Positions 38,497 to 49,644 of a DNA stretch of 64,000 nt are shown piece by piece. Origin of the DNA: Anseranas semipalmata (lineage: Eukaryota; Chordata; Aves; Anseriformes; Anseranatidae). The position numbers and the translations under genes are program-made. Location of the stretch: positions 918,457 through 982,456 of the forward strand of contig VXAA01006474.1 in NCBI GenBank assembly GCA_013399115.1, read 5' to 3'. The notes beneath the pieces were generated by a model that was not told the DNA's origin, ran no database searches, and saw only the letters and a program-made list of their open reading frames with translations. Numbering within the stretch: the first letter of the stretch is position 1; each line of letters starts with the position of its first letter.

Positions 38497-38602
38497 CTGC
38501 TCACTAAAGTAATGATGCTGTTTATGCACTCTTCCTAAAGCCAAATAAAAAAAGAATGTCAAGTCAGGAGTGCATAAACAGCAACATTACTTTAGGGAGC
38601 AG
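38497..38602. repeat. Strong isolated inverted repeat (hairpin)
   Basis: The left arm, 38497-38536, and the right arm, 38566-38602, are nearly perfect reverse complements. Pairing from the base upward is six pairs, one mismatch, eleven pairs, one mismatch, fifteen pairs, then a three-base bulge and three more pairs. The loop is 29 bases and A-rich. So long a stem cannot be expected by chance. Readings: a precursor of a small RNA, the palindromic remnant of a miniature inverted-repeat transposon, or a local inverted duplication. No terminal duplication typical of a transposon was evident. It lies about 330 bases upstream of a CR1 insertion. Confidence 0.9.
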
Positions 38603-38936
38603 AAGTCCCCTAACATACTGTTGATTTGGAAAGGGCTTTTTCTTACCCCCAGGCTATAAGAATTGTATTTTATATTCCCTCATGCTGCCTCATGATGACC
38701 CCAAGATTCTCTCAGATTTATAAAACAAAGGAAACAAAGTGGTGAATTAACTGTTTTGACAGCAGAGAAAGAGCCACAGAATTCAAAAATATAGTTTCTA
38801 CCAAGTTCATCAAAATTCTCCAAAATGTTGAAATATGCTTCAAGAAATATGTTGAAGTACTGTAAAATTCAAGTGAGAACATAAATGAAAACATTCTGTG
38901 AGGAATTTTTTTCATTTATTACCTTTTTTTCATGGG
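38603..38936. other. Spacer between hairpin and CR1
   Basis: No gene or repeat is recognised in these 330 bases; a short T-run lies close to the CR1 start. Confidence 0.6.
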
Positions 38937-39926
38937 ACTAGAGTTGTCTTTCTACATTTGGTGGCCTTCTACAATGGGGGAATAGCTTTGGTGGATAAGG
39001 CAAGAGCAACTGACATCATCTACCTGGACCTGTACAAAGCATTTGACACTGTCCCATACAATATCCCTGTCTCTACATTGGAGAGACATGGATTTGACAG
39101 ATGGACCACTTGGTGGTTAAAAATTGGCTGGATGGTTGCATTCAGAGAGTTGCAGTCAACGGCTCGATGTCCAAGTGGAGACCAGTGATGAGTGGTGTCC
39201 CTCAGGGGTTGGTACTGGGACCAGCACTGTTTAACATCTTTGTTGGTGACGTGGACAGTGGGATCAAGTGCACCCTCAGCAAGTTTGCTGATGACACCAA
39301 GCTGAGTGGTGTAGTTGACACGCTGGAGGGAAGGGATGCTGGAGGGGACATTGACAGGCTTGAGAGATAGGTCCATGTGAACCTCATGGAGTTCCATAAG
39401 GCCAAGTGCAAAGTCCTGTGCATGGGTCAGGGCAATCCCAAGCACAAATACAGGCTGGGTGGGGAGTGGACTGAGAGCAGCCCTGAGGAGAAGGACCTGG
39501 GGGGGTTGATTGATGAGAAGCTCACCACGAGCCAGCAATGCATGCTTGCAGCCCAGAAAGCCTTGGCTGCATCAAAAGAAGCGTGACCAGCAGGTTGAGG
39601 GAGGTGATTCTCCCCCTCTGCTCTGCTCTCATGAGACCCCCACCTGGAGTACTGTGTTCAGCTCTGGGGTCCACAACATAAGAAGGACACGGAACTGTTG
39701 GAGCAAGTCCAAAGGATGATCCACAAGGATGATCAGAGGGCTGGAGCACCTCTCCTATGAAGACAGGCTGAGACGGTTGGGGTTGTTCAGCCTGGAGAAG
39801 AGAAGGCTCTGGGGAGATCTTATAGCAGCCTTCCAGTACCTAGGGGGGCCTACAACAAAGCAGGAGAGGGAGTCTTTATCAGGAGGTGCAGTTAGAGGAC
39901 AAGGAGTAATGGTTTTAAACTAAAAA
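38937..39926 (+). mobile_element. CR1 LINE, 5'-truncated, body up to assembly gap
   Basis: Homology begins abruptly near 38937 (TGGTGGCCTTCTACAATGG) within the reverse-transcriptase region and continues without a large break to the gap. The 5' untranslated region, ORF1, the endonuclease part of ORF2 and the first RT motifs are absent, the usual result of incomplete target-primed reverse transcription. The 3' part follows after the gap at 40243-40438. A small duplication (AAGGATGATC twice) is present near 39713-39737. Confidence 0.97.
38970..39923 (+). pseudogene. CR1 ORF2 reverse transcriptase, broken
   Basis: This is the C-terminal half of the CR1 ORF2 product, which copies the element's RNA at the target site. 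RT motif A (YLDLYKAFDTV, 39021-39053) lies in one frame. Motif B ([17 protein letters not shown], from 39191) and the catalytic FADD (39284-39295) lie in another. The frame changes near 39117-39125 at an A-run. An in-frame TAG stands at 39368-39370, where a tryptophan codon is expected. A second frame change occurs after about 39580; the conserved [16 protein letters not shown] segment (from 39732) is back in the first frame. These breaks mean that no working enzyme can be made. Confidence 0.95.
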
Positions 39927-40242
39927 NNNNNNNNNNNNNNNNNNNNNNNNNNNNNNNNNNNNNNNNNNNNNNNNNNNNNNNNNNNNNNNNNNNNNNNNNN
40001 NNNNNNNNNNNNNNNNNNNNNNNNNNNNNNNNNNNNNNNNNNNNNNNNNNNNNNNNNNNNNNNNNNNNNNNNNNNNNNNNNNNNNNNNNNNNNNNNNNNN
40101 NNNNNNNNNNNNNNNNNNNNNNNNNNNNNNNNNNNNNNNNNNNNNNNNNNNNNNNNNNNNNNNNNNNNNNNNNNNNNNNNNNNNNNNNNNNNNNNNNNNN
40201 NNNNNNNNNNNNNNNNNNNNNNNNNNNNNNNNNNNNNNNNNN
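39927..40242. other. Assembly gap (316 N)
   Basis: The bases are unknown. The sequences on both sides are adjacent parts of the CR1 3' region, where only about 40-50 bases are normally missing, so the stated gap is either an estimate or hides an insertion. Confidence 0.98.
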
Positions 40243-40438
40243 ACTGTGAGGGTGGTGAGGCACTGGAACAGTTGCCCAGAGAAGCTGTGGATGCCCCATC
40301 CCTGGAAGTGTTCAAGGCCAGGTCAGATGGGGCTTTGGGCAACCTGGTCTAGTGGGAGGTGTCCCTGCCCATGGCAGGGGGCTTGGAATTAGACGATCTT
40401 TAAGGTCCCTTCCAACCCAAACCATTCTATGATTCTAT
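40243..40438 (+). mobile_element. CR1 LINE, 3' end of the same element
   Basis: The sequence continues the CR1 3' region: GTGAGGGTGGTGAGGCACTG, then the GGATGCCCCATCCCTGGAAG segment, then GATCTTTAAGGTCCCTTCC and a tail with ATTCTATGATTCTAT. Order and orientation agree with the part before the gap, so this is the 3' end of one insertion. Confidence 0.97.
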
Positions 40439-41639
40439 ATTGTTATCTCAGCAGATAAAGTAGAGAACAGAGTAACTTCCCATGATTAATGTTGTATCTT
40501 CTTTGCTGAGGTTTTCCATAGTAGTCATTCTGATACCCATCATGTATGGCCCACCATGGGTTTATCAAGCAAAATTCTCAATTTTTTTTAAAGATTATGT
40601 TGTTCATACATGACCACTGGATGCACCCAGTCTCTGCCAAACTCTTTTCAGTGGCTAGCCCATTTCATACCAAAATAATTTTGCTATCACATGCCCACAT
40701 TATTGTTATCTTGACAGTATTTCAGTCCACGTTTTTCACTTATCTGGAATTTATTGCTTAAATCTGTTGTAATATCAAGGTTTTATTATTAATGTTACAC
40801 CTGTAAAAATGGTATAACATAAATACAGAGTGATCCCTTCTTATACACATATATCCTCCATTAACTCCACGCAGGTACAGAACTTGACCTTGTGTGACTC
40901 CACTGGTCCCTTGGTGAGGAGGTTCCTGCTGTATAGATCAGACTAAAAGGAAAACTAGACCAGATGTTTTTACTATTAGATAGATTAGCCCAAAACTAAA
41001 ATTAGGAAAACATACTGGATCTGATTTACTATCAGTCTATGATCTGTTGCTGCACAGGGAGCAATGGATAGTACGGCAGAGGCAAATAGCAATTTATTAC
41101 TGTGGGCATGGGAGTTTCATACCCTCACCCCTGACTGCTCTAAAAATGCTGAACAGAGGGCCCCAGTCTGGTGATGAAAGCTGTTTTTTGACAGTAAAAG
41201 CTGAGTAAAAACAACATGAAATCATTTTTAAAAAGGTGCATGAGAAAGTACTGACGGAAATACTTATCCTCACAAAAATTGCTTGTCTACAGATATATAA
41301 ACAATATAATTTCAAAGTTTGCATTGAGTGTTTCCTTGAAAAGATACATTTTCCTGAGGTATTTTGGTGAGCCACCACACAGTAATATGCACATGATTCT
41401 GTTCTTGGTTAATAAGACCCTTTTTTCTTGCATTATATTTTATCAGAACTTTGGATAAAAACATAAACTTTTCATTGAATGTTTGTATTTTGGCATAAGT
41501 AAATTACAGCATGAAAAGTTCATGCTCTGAGGCAAGCCACTGAAAAGTTTCAGGAATATAGGAGATTTTGTCACATGCTTATTAAAAAATTCTTACATTC
41601 ATACAGCAACTGCTATAAGAGACTCTCAGGCTGTTTTCA

Positions 41640-42120
41640 TAAAACTTAATCAAGCTTCCCAGAACCCTGTGAGCTAGGTAAAGATGGTTATTGGAGTTGT
41701 TTAAAGCTTTTCAGCCAAATATTTTATTCACCAGACATGTAGACTCAGGTGGACTGACACTGTTTGTGGATTCGAGCTTAGTTTATATAATTGCTTGCAC
41801 TGAAAACTCTGTGTGTGTGAGAAACTGTGTATGTGGGACAGTTTTCAAAAAGTTGGAATTTAAAGAAAAATATACAAAATTAAATGCAACTGTCATTGGT
41901 TTTGAACAAAATGAATCTGGGGAATTTTTATGACATCAGGGATACAACAAGAAAAGTAAATGTTTGCAAAAGGTTATTTTAATTGTTCAATTTGATGAGT
42001 GAAGTAAAAAAAAAAAAAAAAGTGCTCTAATCATCATCTCTGTTTTGTGTGTAAGTGAATTGAAGCCTTGCATGTGATTATCTGGCATGGCAAAAGCAGA
42101 GGCAAAGCTGAGAATGAAAT
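41640..42120 (+). mobile_element. Possible ancient MIR/L2-type remnant, split
   Basis: The segment 41645-41690 (ACTTAATCAAG..., ACCCTGTGAGCTAGGTA) resembles the amniote MIR/L2 core that reads 'ttaatcctcacaacaaccctgtgaggtaggta'. The segment 42028-42120 (ATCATCATCTCTGTTTTG, TGAATTGAAGCC, GGCAAAGCTGAGAATGAA) resembles the part that follows it. About 330 bases of unrelated AT-rich sequence separate them. Both matches are short and remembered rather than searched, so this is tentative. Confidence 0.35.
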
Positions 42121-42655
42121 TAAGTTTTCTGTTAGCAGCCTGCTGGGTGGTTTCCTGGGTGGTTTCCTATTGGCTCACAAAGCACTACATCCTTCACAGT
42201 ACCAGGTACTGGGTCCTGAATATTTAGAATTTTGTTTTTGTTTAGGGAACAACAGTACGAAAGTCATTTTCTGCCTGTGTTAGGTAAGCGCTGTATCATG
42301 TTTCTGATTACAGCAGTGGCAGGAGTTGTCCACACACCATCTCAGGCAAATCATTATTATAGTAATCATTCTTCTAGTACAAAGGTAGCACAGACCCATT
42401 TATGCTCTAGCCAGGCAATCCTATTTCTCTGGTATCTGGGTTAAATACTTGATCACAGTAAGGGTTGCCAGGTAGCAGCAATGCTTATAGCAAGTACTGA
42501 AGGTAACTTCAAAATGTACACTTAAGGACTCTGCAGCTGGTGTTTAAAATCTGTTCTAGAGCAGATGGGGAATACTCTCTCAGAAGTACATGTTCACTTC
42601 TGAAACTATGCTAAGCTTTCCTAAATACTACTTCTGCTGGGACTCCGTCTGCTAT

Positions 42656-42723
42656 ACAGAAAAAATAAAATAAAATAAAATAAAATAAAATAAAATAAAA
42701 TAAAATAAAATAAAATAAAATAA
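42656..42723. repeat. (AAAAT)n pentanucleotide microsatellite
   Basis: About 12 nearly perfect AAAAT units follow one another. The purity suggests a young, length-variable locus. It may have grown from an A-tail of a plus-strand retroposon ending near 42658, but the sequence before it is not recognisable. Confidence 0.97.
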
Positions 42724-45700
42724 CATGAAGGTTTTTGCTCTGCCATTAGATCTCCAATCTGTGGTCATCTGCATACACAGTCCTTCATATTTGAAGCAGT
42801 TCAACCAAAGTGTGTACTGCTGCACTCTGAATGGTGTGCTCCTACACACCTTGCTGGTCTTGGTGAAGCAAGGGGTCTCCAAAGCAGTGCAGCAATCACC
42901 ATGTCTAACCTGGCAAGCTGTCAGCTTCAAACCACTTGTAAATAAGCCATTTCTTGTACATTATATAAAATATGTTATTGCTTGGTTTTTTGAGACATGC
43001 TTCCACTGCAAAGGGAGAAGAGTTAGCTTTGGAGGGAATTATGGTAAGAAAGAAGCTGGTGAATCAGTTTTCTGTTTGCCTTCGTCAGTATTCCTCACAC
43101 ATTCTCTGTCCCACCAAACCTGCAAACAAGCAGTAATAACACTGTGACTGCCAACTTGTTAACTCTCACCTAATCTATCCCTGGGCCTCTTCATCCACTT
43201 TTTATCACACCTCACCTTGTTCTGTTTATAATCAGGTTCACTGCAAAATATGACATTTGTTAGATCTCTATGACTTGATCATGTCCAAATATTACCTATA
43301 TTTAATCTAAGATAAATATGCACATTTATGAGTGTGTATAAATGCAACGTGCGTTCTCGCTGCGACACAATTTGCAGTGAGAACATACTACATCTGGTTA
43401 AATCTAAGGAACTTAAGCAATCATAAATATTAGATGTGAGCAATATATTAGCATAAGTATTAGAAAGATTCTTGTCATTTGCAAAGCTACAGTGAAAAAC
43501 GTTTCAGAAACACAGATTAGCACATTGGAGGCTTAAGGAGTCAGAGAGGCTACTTAAGAAGACGCTGTCTGTTCATTGAAAATGAACTAATGACAGATGC
43601 ATTTTCTTCCTGAGCAAACTGACTGTTCCTGTTATTATTGCTTCCACCTACTACTCTGCAACCTTGCCTTTCCACACCTTTGGAAGTTTAAACAAGGATT
43701 AGACAGAGAACCAGAAAGGTTTTTTGTTGTTGTTTTTGCTGGCTGTGGGTATTTTAAGTGAAGATTCCAACTGATATTCCACAACAGAGGGGCTCAAATT
43801 AAGGAGATTTGCTGACTGTTAAAGTTCCATTTCCATATCAGAGGGAGCAGCAGTGTGACACGCTCTGCATCACAGCAGTGCCGTCTTGGCCAAGCTCCAA
43901 GTGAGCGAGGGCTGACTTAGATCTCAGTGGGTGGTGACTATTACACATTTTGGGGAGGCTATTTAAAACTGGCATGTGAACTAGTTCTATCAGAGAGGAG
44001 AAAGTACAGGTAGTAAAGTCACCCTGTGACATCTGCTCTCCTGCTGTGGGTTAACACACAGAAATGGAGCTAGCTGAAGCACAGAACCATTCACAAGAGG
44101 GAAATCAAACAAAACAAATTGGAGATAATTTGATGTTGTTGAAATCAGAACTGTCACACCAAGAATTCCTATGAAGTAGGAGCTGTAAAGGGCTTCTGCT
44201 GCGACTAAGCATTTGGCAAAACAATAAGATCACTGCAGACCATGCCAGAATGATTATTTCTACCCCTTAAACAGATTGAAGTTTTTGAGTAAGCATTTTA
44301 GGAGACAGTCCTGAAAATGATGACCATTTCTTGTTAAATGAATGTCTACAAGCCAAATTTGCCTTAGATTTACAATTCCTTATAAGAATAAAGTTGACAT
44401 GACTAGGAGCAGGTGAAATATTTTTAAAATACAAATGAGTTTATCACTGTATAATGTCTAGACTCATCTTCAAATATAAACCCTCTCTACTGTTAACAGC
44501 AGGATACAGGGCCAGGAAGAGAACTGCCGCTTCACTGATGTTGGTCAAAACCAAATATTTCTTAATCGAGTTGCTGTAAAATGTTTAAAATACACAAAAC
44601 ACTTCAAATGAAGTGCCATAAAATTACCATTTTTAATATGTTGTCGTAAGGAATTCCATGTTCACTAACACATACTCCCCATTTTGTTGAAGTATGAAGT
44701 TACTATGAAGTAACCATGTTAACTCAGATACTACTCTATAGTGAATCTACACCAAGAAAAATAATGCTTTAAGATAAACTACTGAGGGTAGCTGATAGTA
44801 ACCATCAAGGGGAAATTTTTTGTTATACTTTCACACCATTCAACTAACAGCAGAAACACCATTTTCTTATCAGTACTTCCCAGAGTCACAACATTATTAA
44901 ATAAATAAAATTTTACCCAAGTTTGTCATAAAGTCTGTGTTAAAATGAAACCAAATGAACTCTTTTATCTTGAAGGGATCCAGTCTCAAGAACTGGAGGT
45001 GACAACTGTGACATTTGTTGATAGCAAGTATTACCTCAAGGCAATTGGAGATGATGTAACCAGCTGTGGGGCTAATTGACTTAATAATTAATTAATAGTA
45101 GTGATTCCACTGAGATAATGAAAAGTACAGCAAATTACAAGAAATTATCATCAAAAATTCAATAATATACAGGTTCTTGCAAAAGAATCTGTTGGAGCAG
45201 ACACACTTTCTGTATGAAGGTGACAGGTACCAAATCAGGCTATTGGTAGTAATAATAATTAAAATGCAACCAGATGGGAATTTGGCTAGCTAACATATGG
45301 ACTAATAGAGACCATAACATTAATCTAGTAACTGATAGGTATTTCAAAAGTAAAGACATAGTTAAAAGCTGAATATCAATGTCACTACAACAGTACAAAT
45401 ACAGATCTGCATTTTTCTACTGAAAATCTCAGCAAATGGTGTAAAAATATACTGACTATCAATAAATTCTTAAGCATAAACACACAGCTAGTTTTGACAG
45501 AGACCAACTTTAATTGCAGCCAACAGCACAGTGCAAACTCATGGCATGCAGAATCATCAGCTATCCCTGAACAGGCCAGATTACTACTTACTTAGGCAAT
45601 AGGAGTTAAAATCCTTTGTCCAGATGCTCCTCTCTGTATTAATACAACAAAAATCCCAAAGAGAAGCCCCTAAAATCTTGGAAGAGAAAATATGACTGTC

Positions 45701-48700
45701 TGTTGTTCCTGACCTATCTGCAGATTCAAAATTCAACTTGCCAAGAACCTGGATTTACTAAATGGCTGGTCAAAGGATGAGACAAAGTCAACAGCATTGT
45801 CATCATCACCTTTGAAAGAAGGAAAGCTAGCAAGAATAGAACAAACGCACCAGTACTATCTGCTAAATTTACAGGAACATTATATACCTCACATGATTTC
45901 TTTGAATAAGAACATCCAATGGTTGCACAGACCCAGCAGGTTATATGATCTTCTCTGTGATGCTGCTATTTATTCTTTGGAGGGAAGGAAATGGACAGAA
46001 ATTTGGCCATGTAGATGTCACGAAATTTATGAGGGTAGTTTTTCCTCCTGAGGACTTTTTATACTGGAAGCATTCTATTGTATCATTCTTACTGCATTTA
46101 AGATTATCATTTTGTTTCTTATCTATTCAATAGGAATATGTTGGTACTGCCTAAAGAAAAATTTGGGTAATCGTTACCAATAAATAGAAACTCACTGATT
46201 ATTCTACATAAGAAATACATTTCTAAATCTCAGAATTTTCTAACACTGGTTATTTTTTTATGTAAAACAGCCAATATTAGAAAAAGGGGCTATCAAATAG
46301 TAAACTGTTAAAATACTTTGAAACATATGATGAAAATATCATTTAGATTGAACCTCAAGAGTGTGAGGGTATGATTAACACTGCTGTACAATGAGCTGTT
46401 TGTGAAATCAGCAGTCCAAATTTCTTTACCCGTTTATGTGTAAGATGTAAATCTAATTCCCATTCAGCTGGTTTTCTTTGACTTAAGTGTAGGGTAAACA
46501 AATTTGCTCTAACTCTGTAGGCAGTTCTCTTTGTGGCTGACTTCTTACAGCGACTGAATTTCCTGAATATAGAGTCCATTATTTCACTGTTAGTGATTGC
46601 ACAGATTTTTGGAACCAGATAATTCTGCCATTTGCAAATAACGATATGACAGGGAGGAAACCTTATTAATGTCTGGTATTGTACCTGAAAGTAATCATTC
46701 TGTAAACCCCTTGGAGTTCATGGCACTTCAGTTTTGCTATACTATGGATATTGGGTTTTATTCTGATGTCATCAAGACCATTCTAGTATTGCTGAAACTG
46801 ATGAAATTAAAGGATTACTAAATGTTTATACAAGAGTAAATATGTTCTCAATTAAGCCTTTCACTTTTAAAGTGTTATTCCAGTAGGACAGAACACGCTG
46901 ATAACCTGTACAGGTGTTCTGTTTCCTGGATATTTAATCTTTATCAATCTTTCATTGTCTAATTGGGCTTATGTAATGTGTCAGATGCAGTGGTGGAATG
47001 TGGGCAGTTCTTACACACATGGAAGATGAACATGCTAAAAAAGAGTTATGCAGGATTTACATTATTAAAGTTAGCATAAATTCACAATGCTGTCAATTCC
47101 ATATTCTGCATCTAAGGTAAGTATACCAAGGATCTGAATGTTTAACCTTTCTTAACCAATTGTTCCTTCTATTTATTATTTAGCAATTAACTGACTTTTT
47201 TGGTATATAATTCTGTGTCAAAAATCTTCTCACAACTATGATTTATACATTTTTTTAATGTATTATGTTTTTCAGGCAGGTTATTCTGTTTACACATATG
47301 GACAACAATATGTCATTTTTAAATTTTATTCTTCCTGGTGTTATCATAAGTTTTGACTGTGTTGTTTTGAATCGGCAAATAATTTCAAGGTTGCTTTTTT
47401 TTTTTTTTCCTCGTAAAGCATAACTAAAGAAAAGTGAAGTTTTTTGCATATAGGAAGTTGTGAGTAGTCAATTATCTCATTCTTCCAATGCTTGGTTCAT
47501 TGGAATATGGTGAATTTCATAACTTTTAACATTTTGATCATGTAAATGATATCATACTAGCAAAACATGATTGGTGTTGATTCTGTCATTTCTTTTAAAA
47601 AGAAAATTATTTTTACCTCCACGCACAATGTTTGACATCTGACTGAACTCTCTCCAGGTTTCCTTCATTAAACGCTGCATGAGTATTCTACATTACACAT
47701 ATTGGTTGTCTGCTGTAATTAGTATTGGCTGTCATTTCTATAGAAAACATCAGCAGTTATCAATGATTCCTAATGCCATCTTAATACTGATATGCTGCAG
47801 CTACTAATGGCAGCCATCAATCACAGTTCTCGCTGAAAATTCTTCATTTAGTCTTAATAAAGAAAAAGTGAAATTCTCTCTTGTCTAATGATTGCAAACC
47901 AAACTTCAATTATGGATCAGTATGCCCAATCTTTTGGTAGCGATGAAATAAATGATTACAAAGCAAGAGATAGGTTGGGATTTGGGTTGCAGTTATAGGT
48001 TACTTACAGGTAACTTATAGGTGCATTTTTAAGGAACCAGGAGGCAAGAAAGTTGACATTGCAAGAGAAAAAGCACAGATTTGGTCCTTATAAAAAGTTA
48101 GGAAAAGCAGAGTTCCCTTTAGGTAAGTGTGTTGTTGATGAAGAACAAGGTGCTGAATAAATAAACTTTTTCTAAATGTTTGTTTATATCATGTTCATAA
48201 AAAAAACAATTGGCTGTGCATCTCTAACAAATAAATTTGACAGTAACCAAAAATATCTCAGTAGGCCTCATCAGCATATTCTTTTGCTGGAAACAGAAAC
48301 AATAGGAAAGCTCTTGAATTTTGGCTAAGCGGTTGAGTTTGAGACTACTGAAATATGCTCTTCTATGTTGGATAATTGTCTGTAAGAAAAAACAGTAAAA
48401 GCCCTGCAGGAGTTACTGCTTCTAAACATCCTAAATGAGAGTGAAATAAACAAAAATGCAACCAACCATGAGATGACACAGCTCAGATTCAGGAATGCAA
48501 TCAAGCCTAGTACTAATGTTTTAGAATTCCACTCTTCTTGAGTAGAATCTGCTCTTTGGAATAAATTCTACTGTGCAAAACTGGTACTCCAACAATGACA
48601 CCAAGTATGAGAAAATTAGAAATTGTGTATGTATATGTGAAAAGTTTCAAGAGAAAATTAGAAGATTAAAGAGACTCCAAAAACTTTCAGATTCAAAAAT

Positions 48701-49581
48701 TTCTGAGAAATATAGATGTGTTTTTTGACTAATTATAGTGTCAGATAGAATATTTGAACTTAAAAAGATTTAGACCAAAGACACTTTTTTCACTCTCTAC
48801 CAAAATGTGATTTGGTTGGTCTTCAGCATATATGAAGGCTAGATTTTACATTTTTTTATGTAACTAACACTTCATAAGGATTTCTACTGAAATTGATGAT
48901 AAAGTTCGTAGTGTTCTAGATGTGGAATACACAAACTATTCATAGATCAAGTGCAACCTGTCATAACAATTATACTTTTGGATTCAAAAAATACACTTTA
49001 AATTATCTGAAAAACACCTGAAGAGTGTAAAAATGGGGAAATTGTCTGCTTTTTCCAGTGGGACTAATAAAAGATAATACCTTGACTTATATGACCTGCC
49101 TTGCTAGTATCTTAATATTATTGTGTCTACAATATCACCACTCATACTAGCTAACTGTATATACTGACATTGTACCTCTCCTGTGAGAATGAATTGGCCA
49201 AATATTTATACACATTATATTTTCTATATATATTTGTGTTTTACCCATTTTGAAAAATAAAATATAAACATTCTGGTAAAAAAATCTGTTCTCCCCGTCA
49301 CATCACAGTGAAAGACTGAATCACTTTTGCCTTATTTGATATGGTGTGTATATACATGTATAAAATACATTAAAGGTCTTTGTTTTACTGCATCATGAAA
49401 TTAAAAAGCATGCAGTCTCTGTAATTACATTGTCCTTTGCCGTCTCTTTAAAAAAGAAAAAGACTGTGTTCAAAATTTCCCCCTGTTTTATTTGCACCCT
49501 ATTAACAACTGTTACTAGAGCTTTAATTATGCCCCTGTGATTGCAGAGATGCGGCTGACTTGTGTCATTTTCCTCCCAGGG

Positions 49582-49644
49582 GATGCTTTATAATTACCAG
49601 CATCCATCGTGGCTGCCTGTAAGCTGATGCTTTTTTATTACCAG
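49582..49644. promoter_or_regulatory. Direct repeat with homeodomain cores
   Basis: Two 19-base modules, 49582-49600 and 49626-49644, agree at 17 of 19 positions (GATGCTTTATAATTACCAG and GATGCTTTTTTATTACCAG) and start 44 bases apart. Each holds an ATTA core, the first a full TAATTA. The first is also flanked by an inverted pair GGATGC/GCATCC. Repeated sites at a set spacing suggest a protein-binding array, but this is inference from sequence only. Confidence 0.35.

Larger units (their letters stand above)
40439..46999. other. Non-coding DNA, some compact inverted repeats
   Basis: No gene is recognised. Listed separately are a MIR-like remnant and a pentanucleotide microsatellite. Compact inverted repeats occur at 43353-43384 and 43565-43596. 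A 12-base perfect tandem duplication (TGGGTGGTTTCC) is at 42144-42167, and an A-run at 42006-42021. Open frames up to 140 codons (42725-43147) show no domain. Confidence 0.55.

Noticed and set aside
39020..39538. 172-codon minus-strand open frame
   Set aside because: It is the antisense shadow of the CR1 reverse-transcriptase region.
42660..42722. Regularly spaced repeats that could suggest a CRISPR array
   Set aside because: It is a pure five-base microsatellite without spacers, in vertebrate DNA.
45797..46051. 84-codon plus-strand open frame
   Set aside because: It reads like protein in places (tryptophan- and tyrosine-containing) but resembles no family I know; overlapping frame 45945-46133 is equally open.
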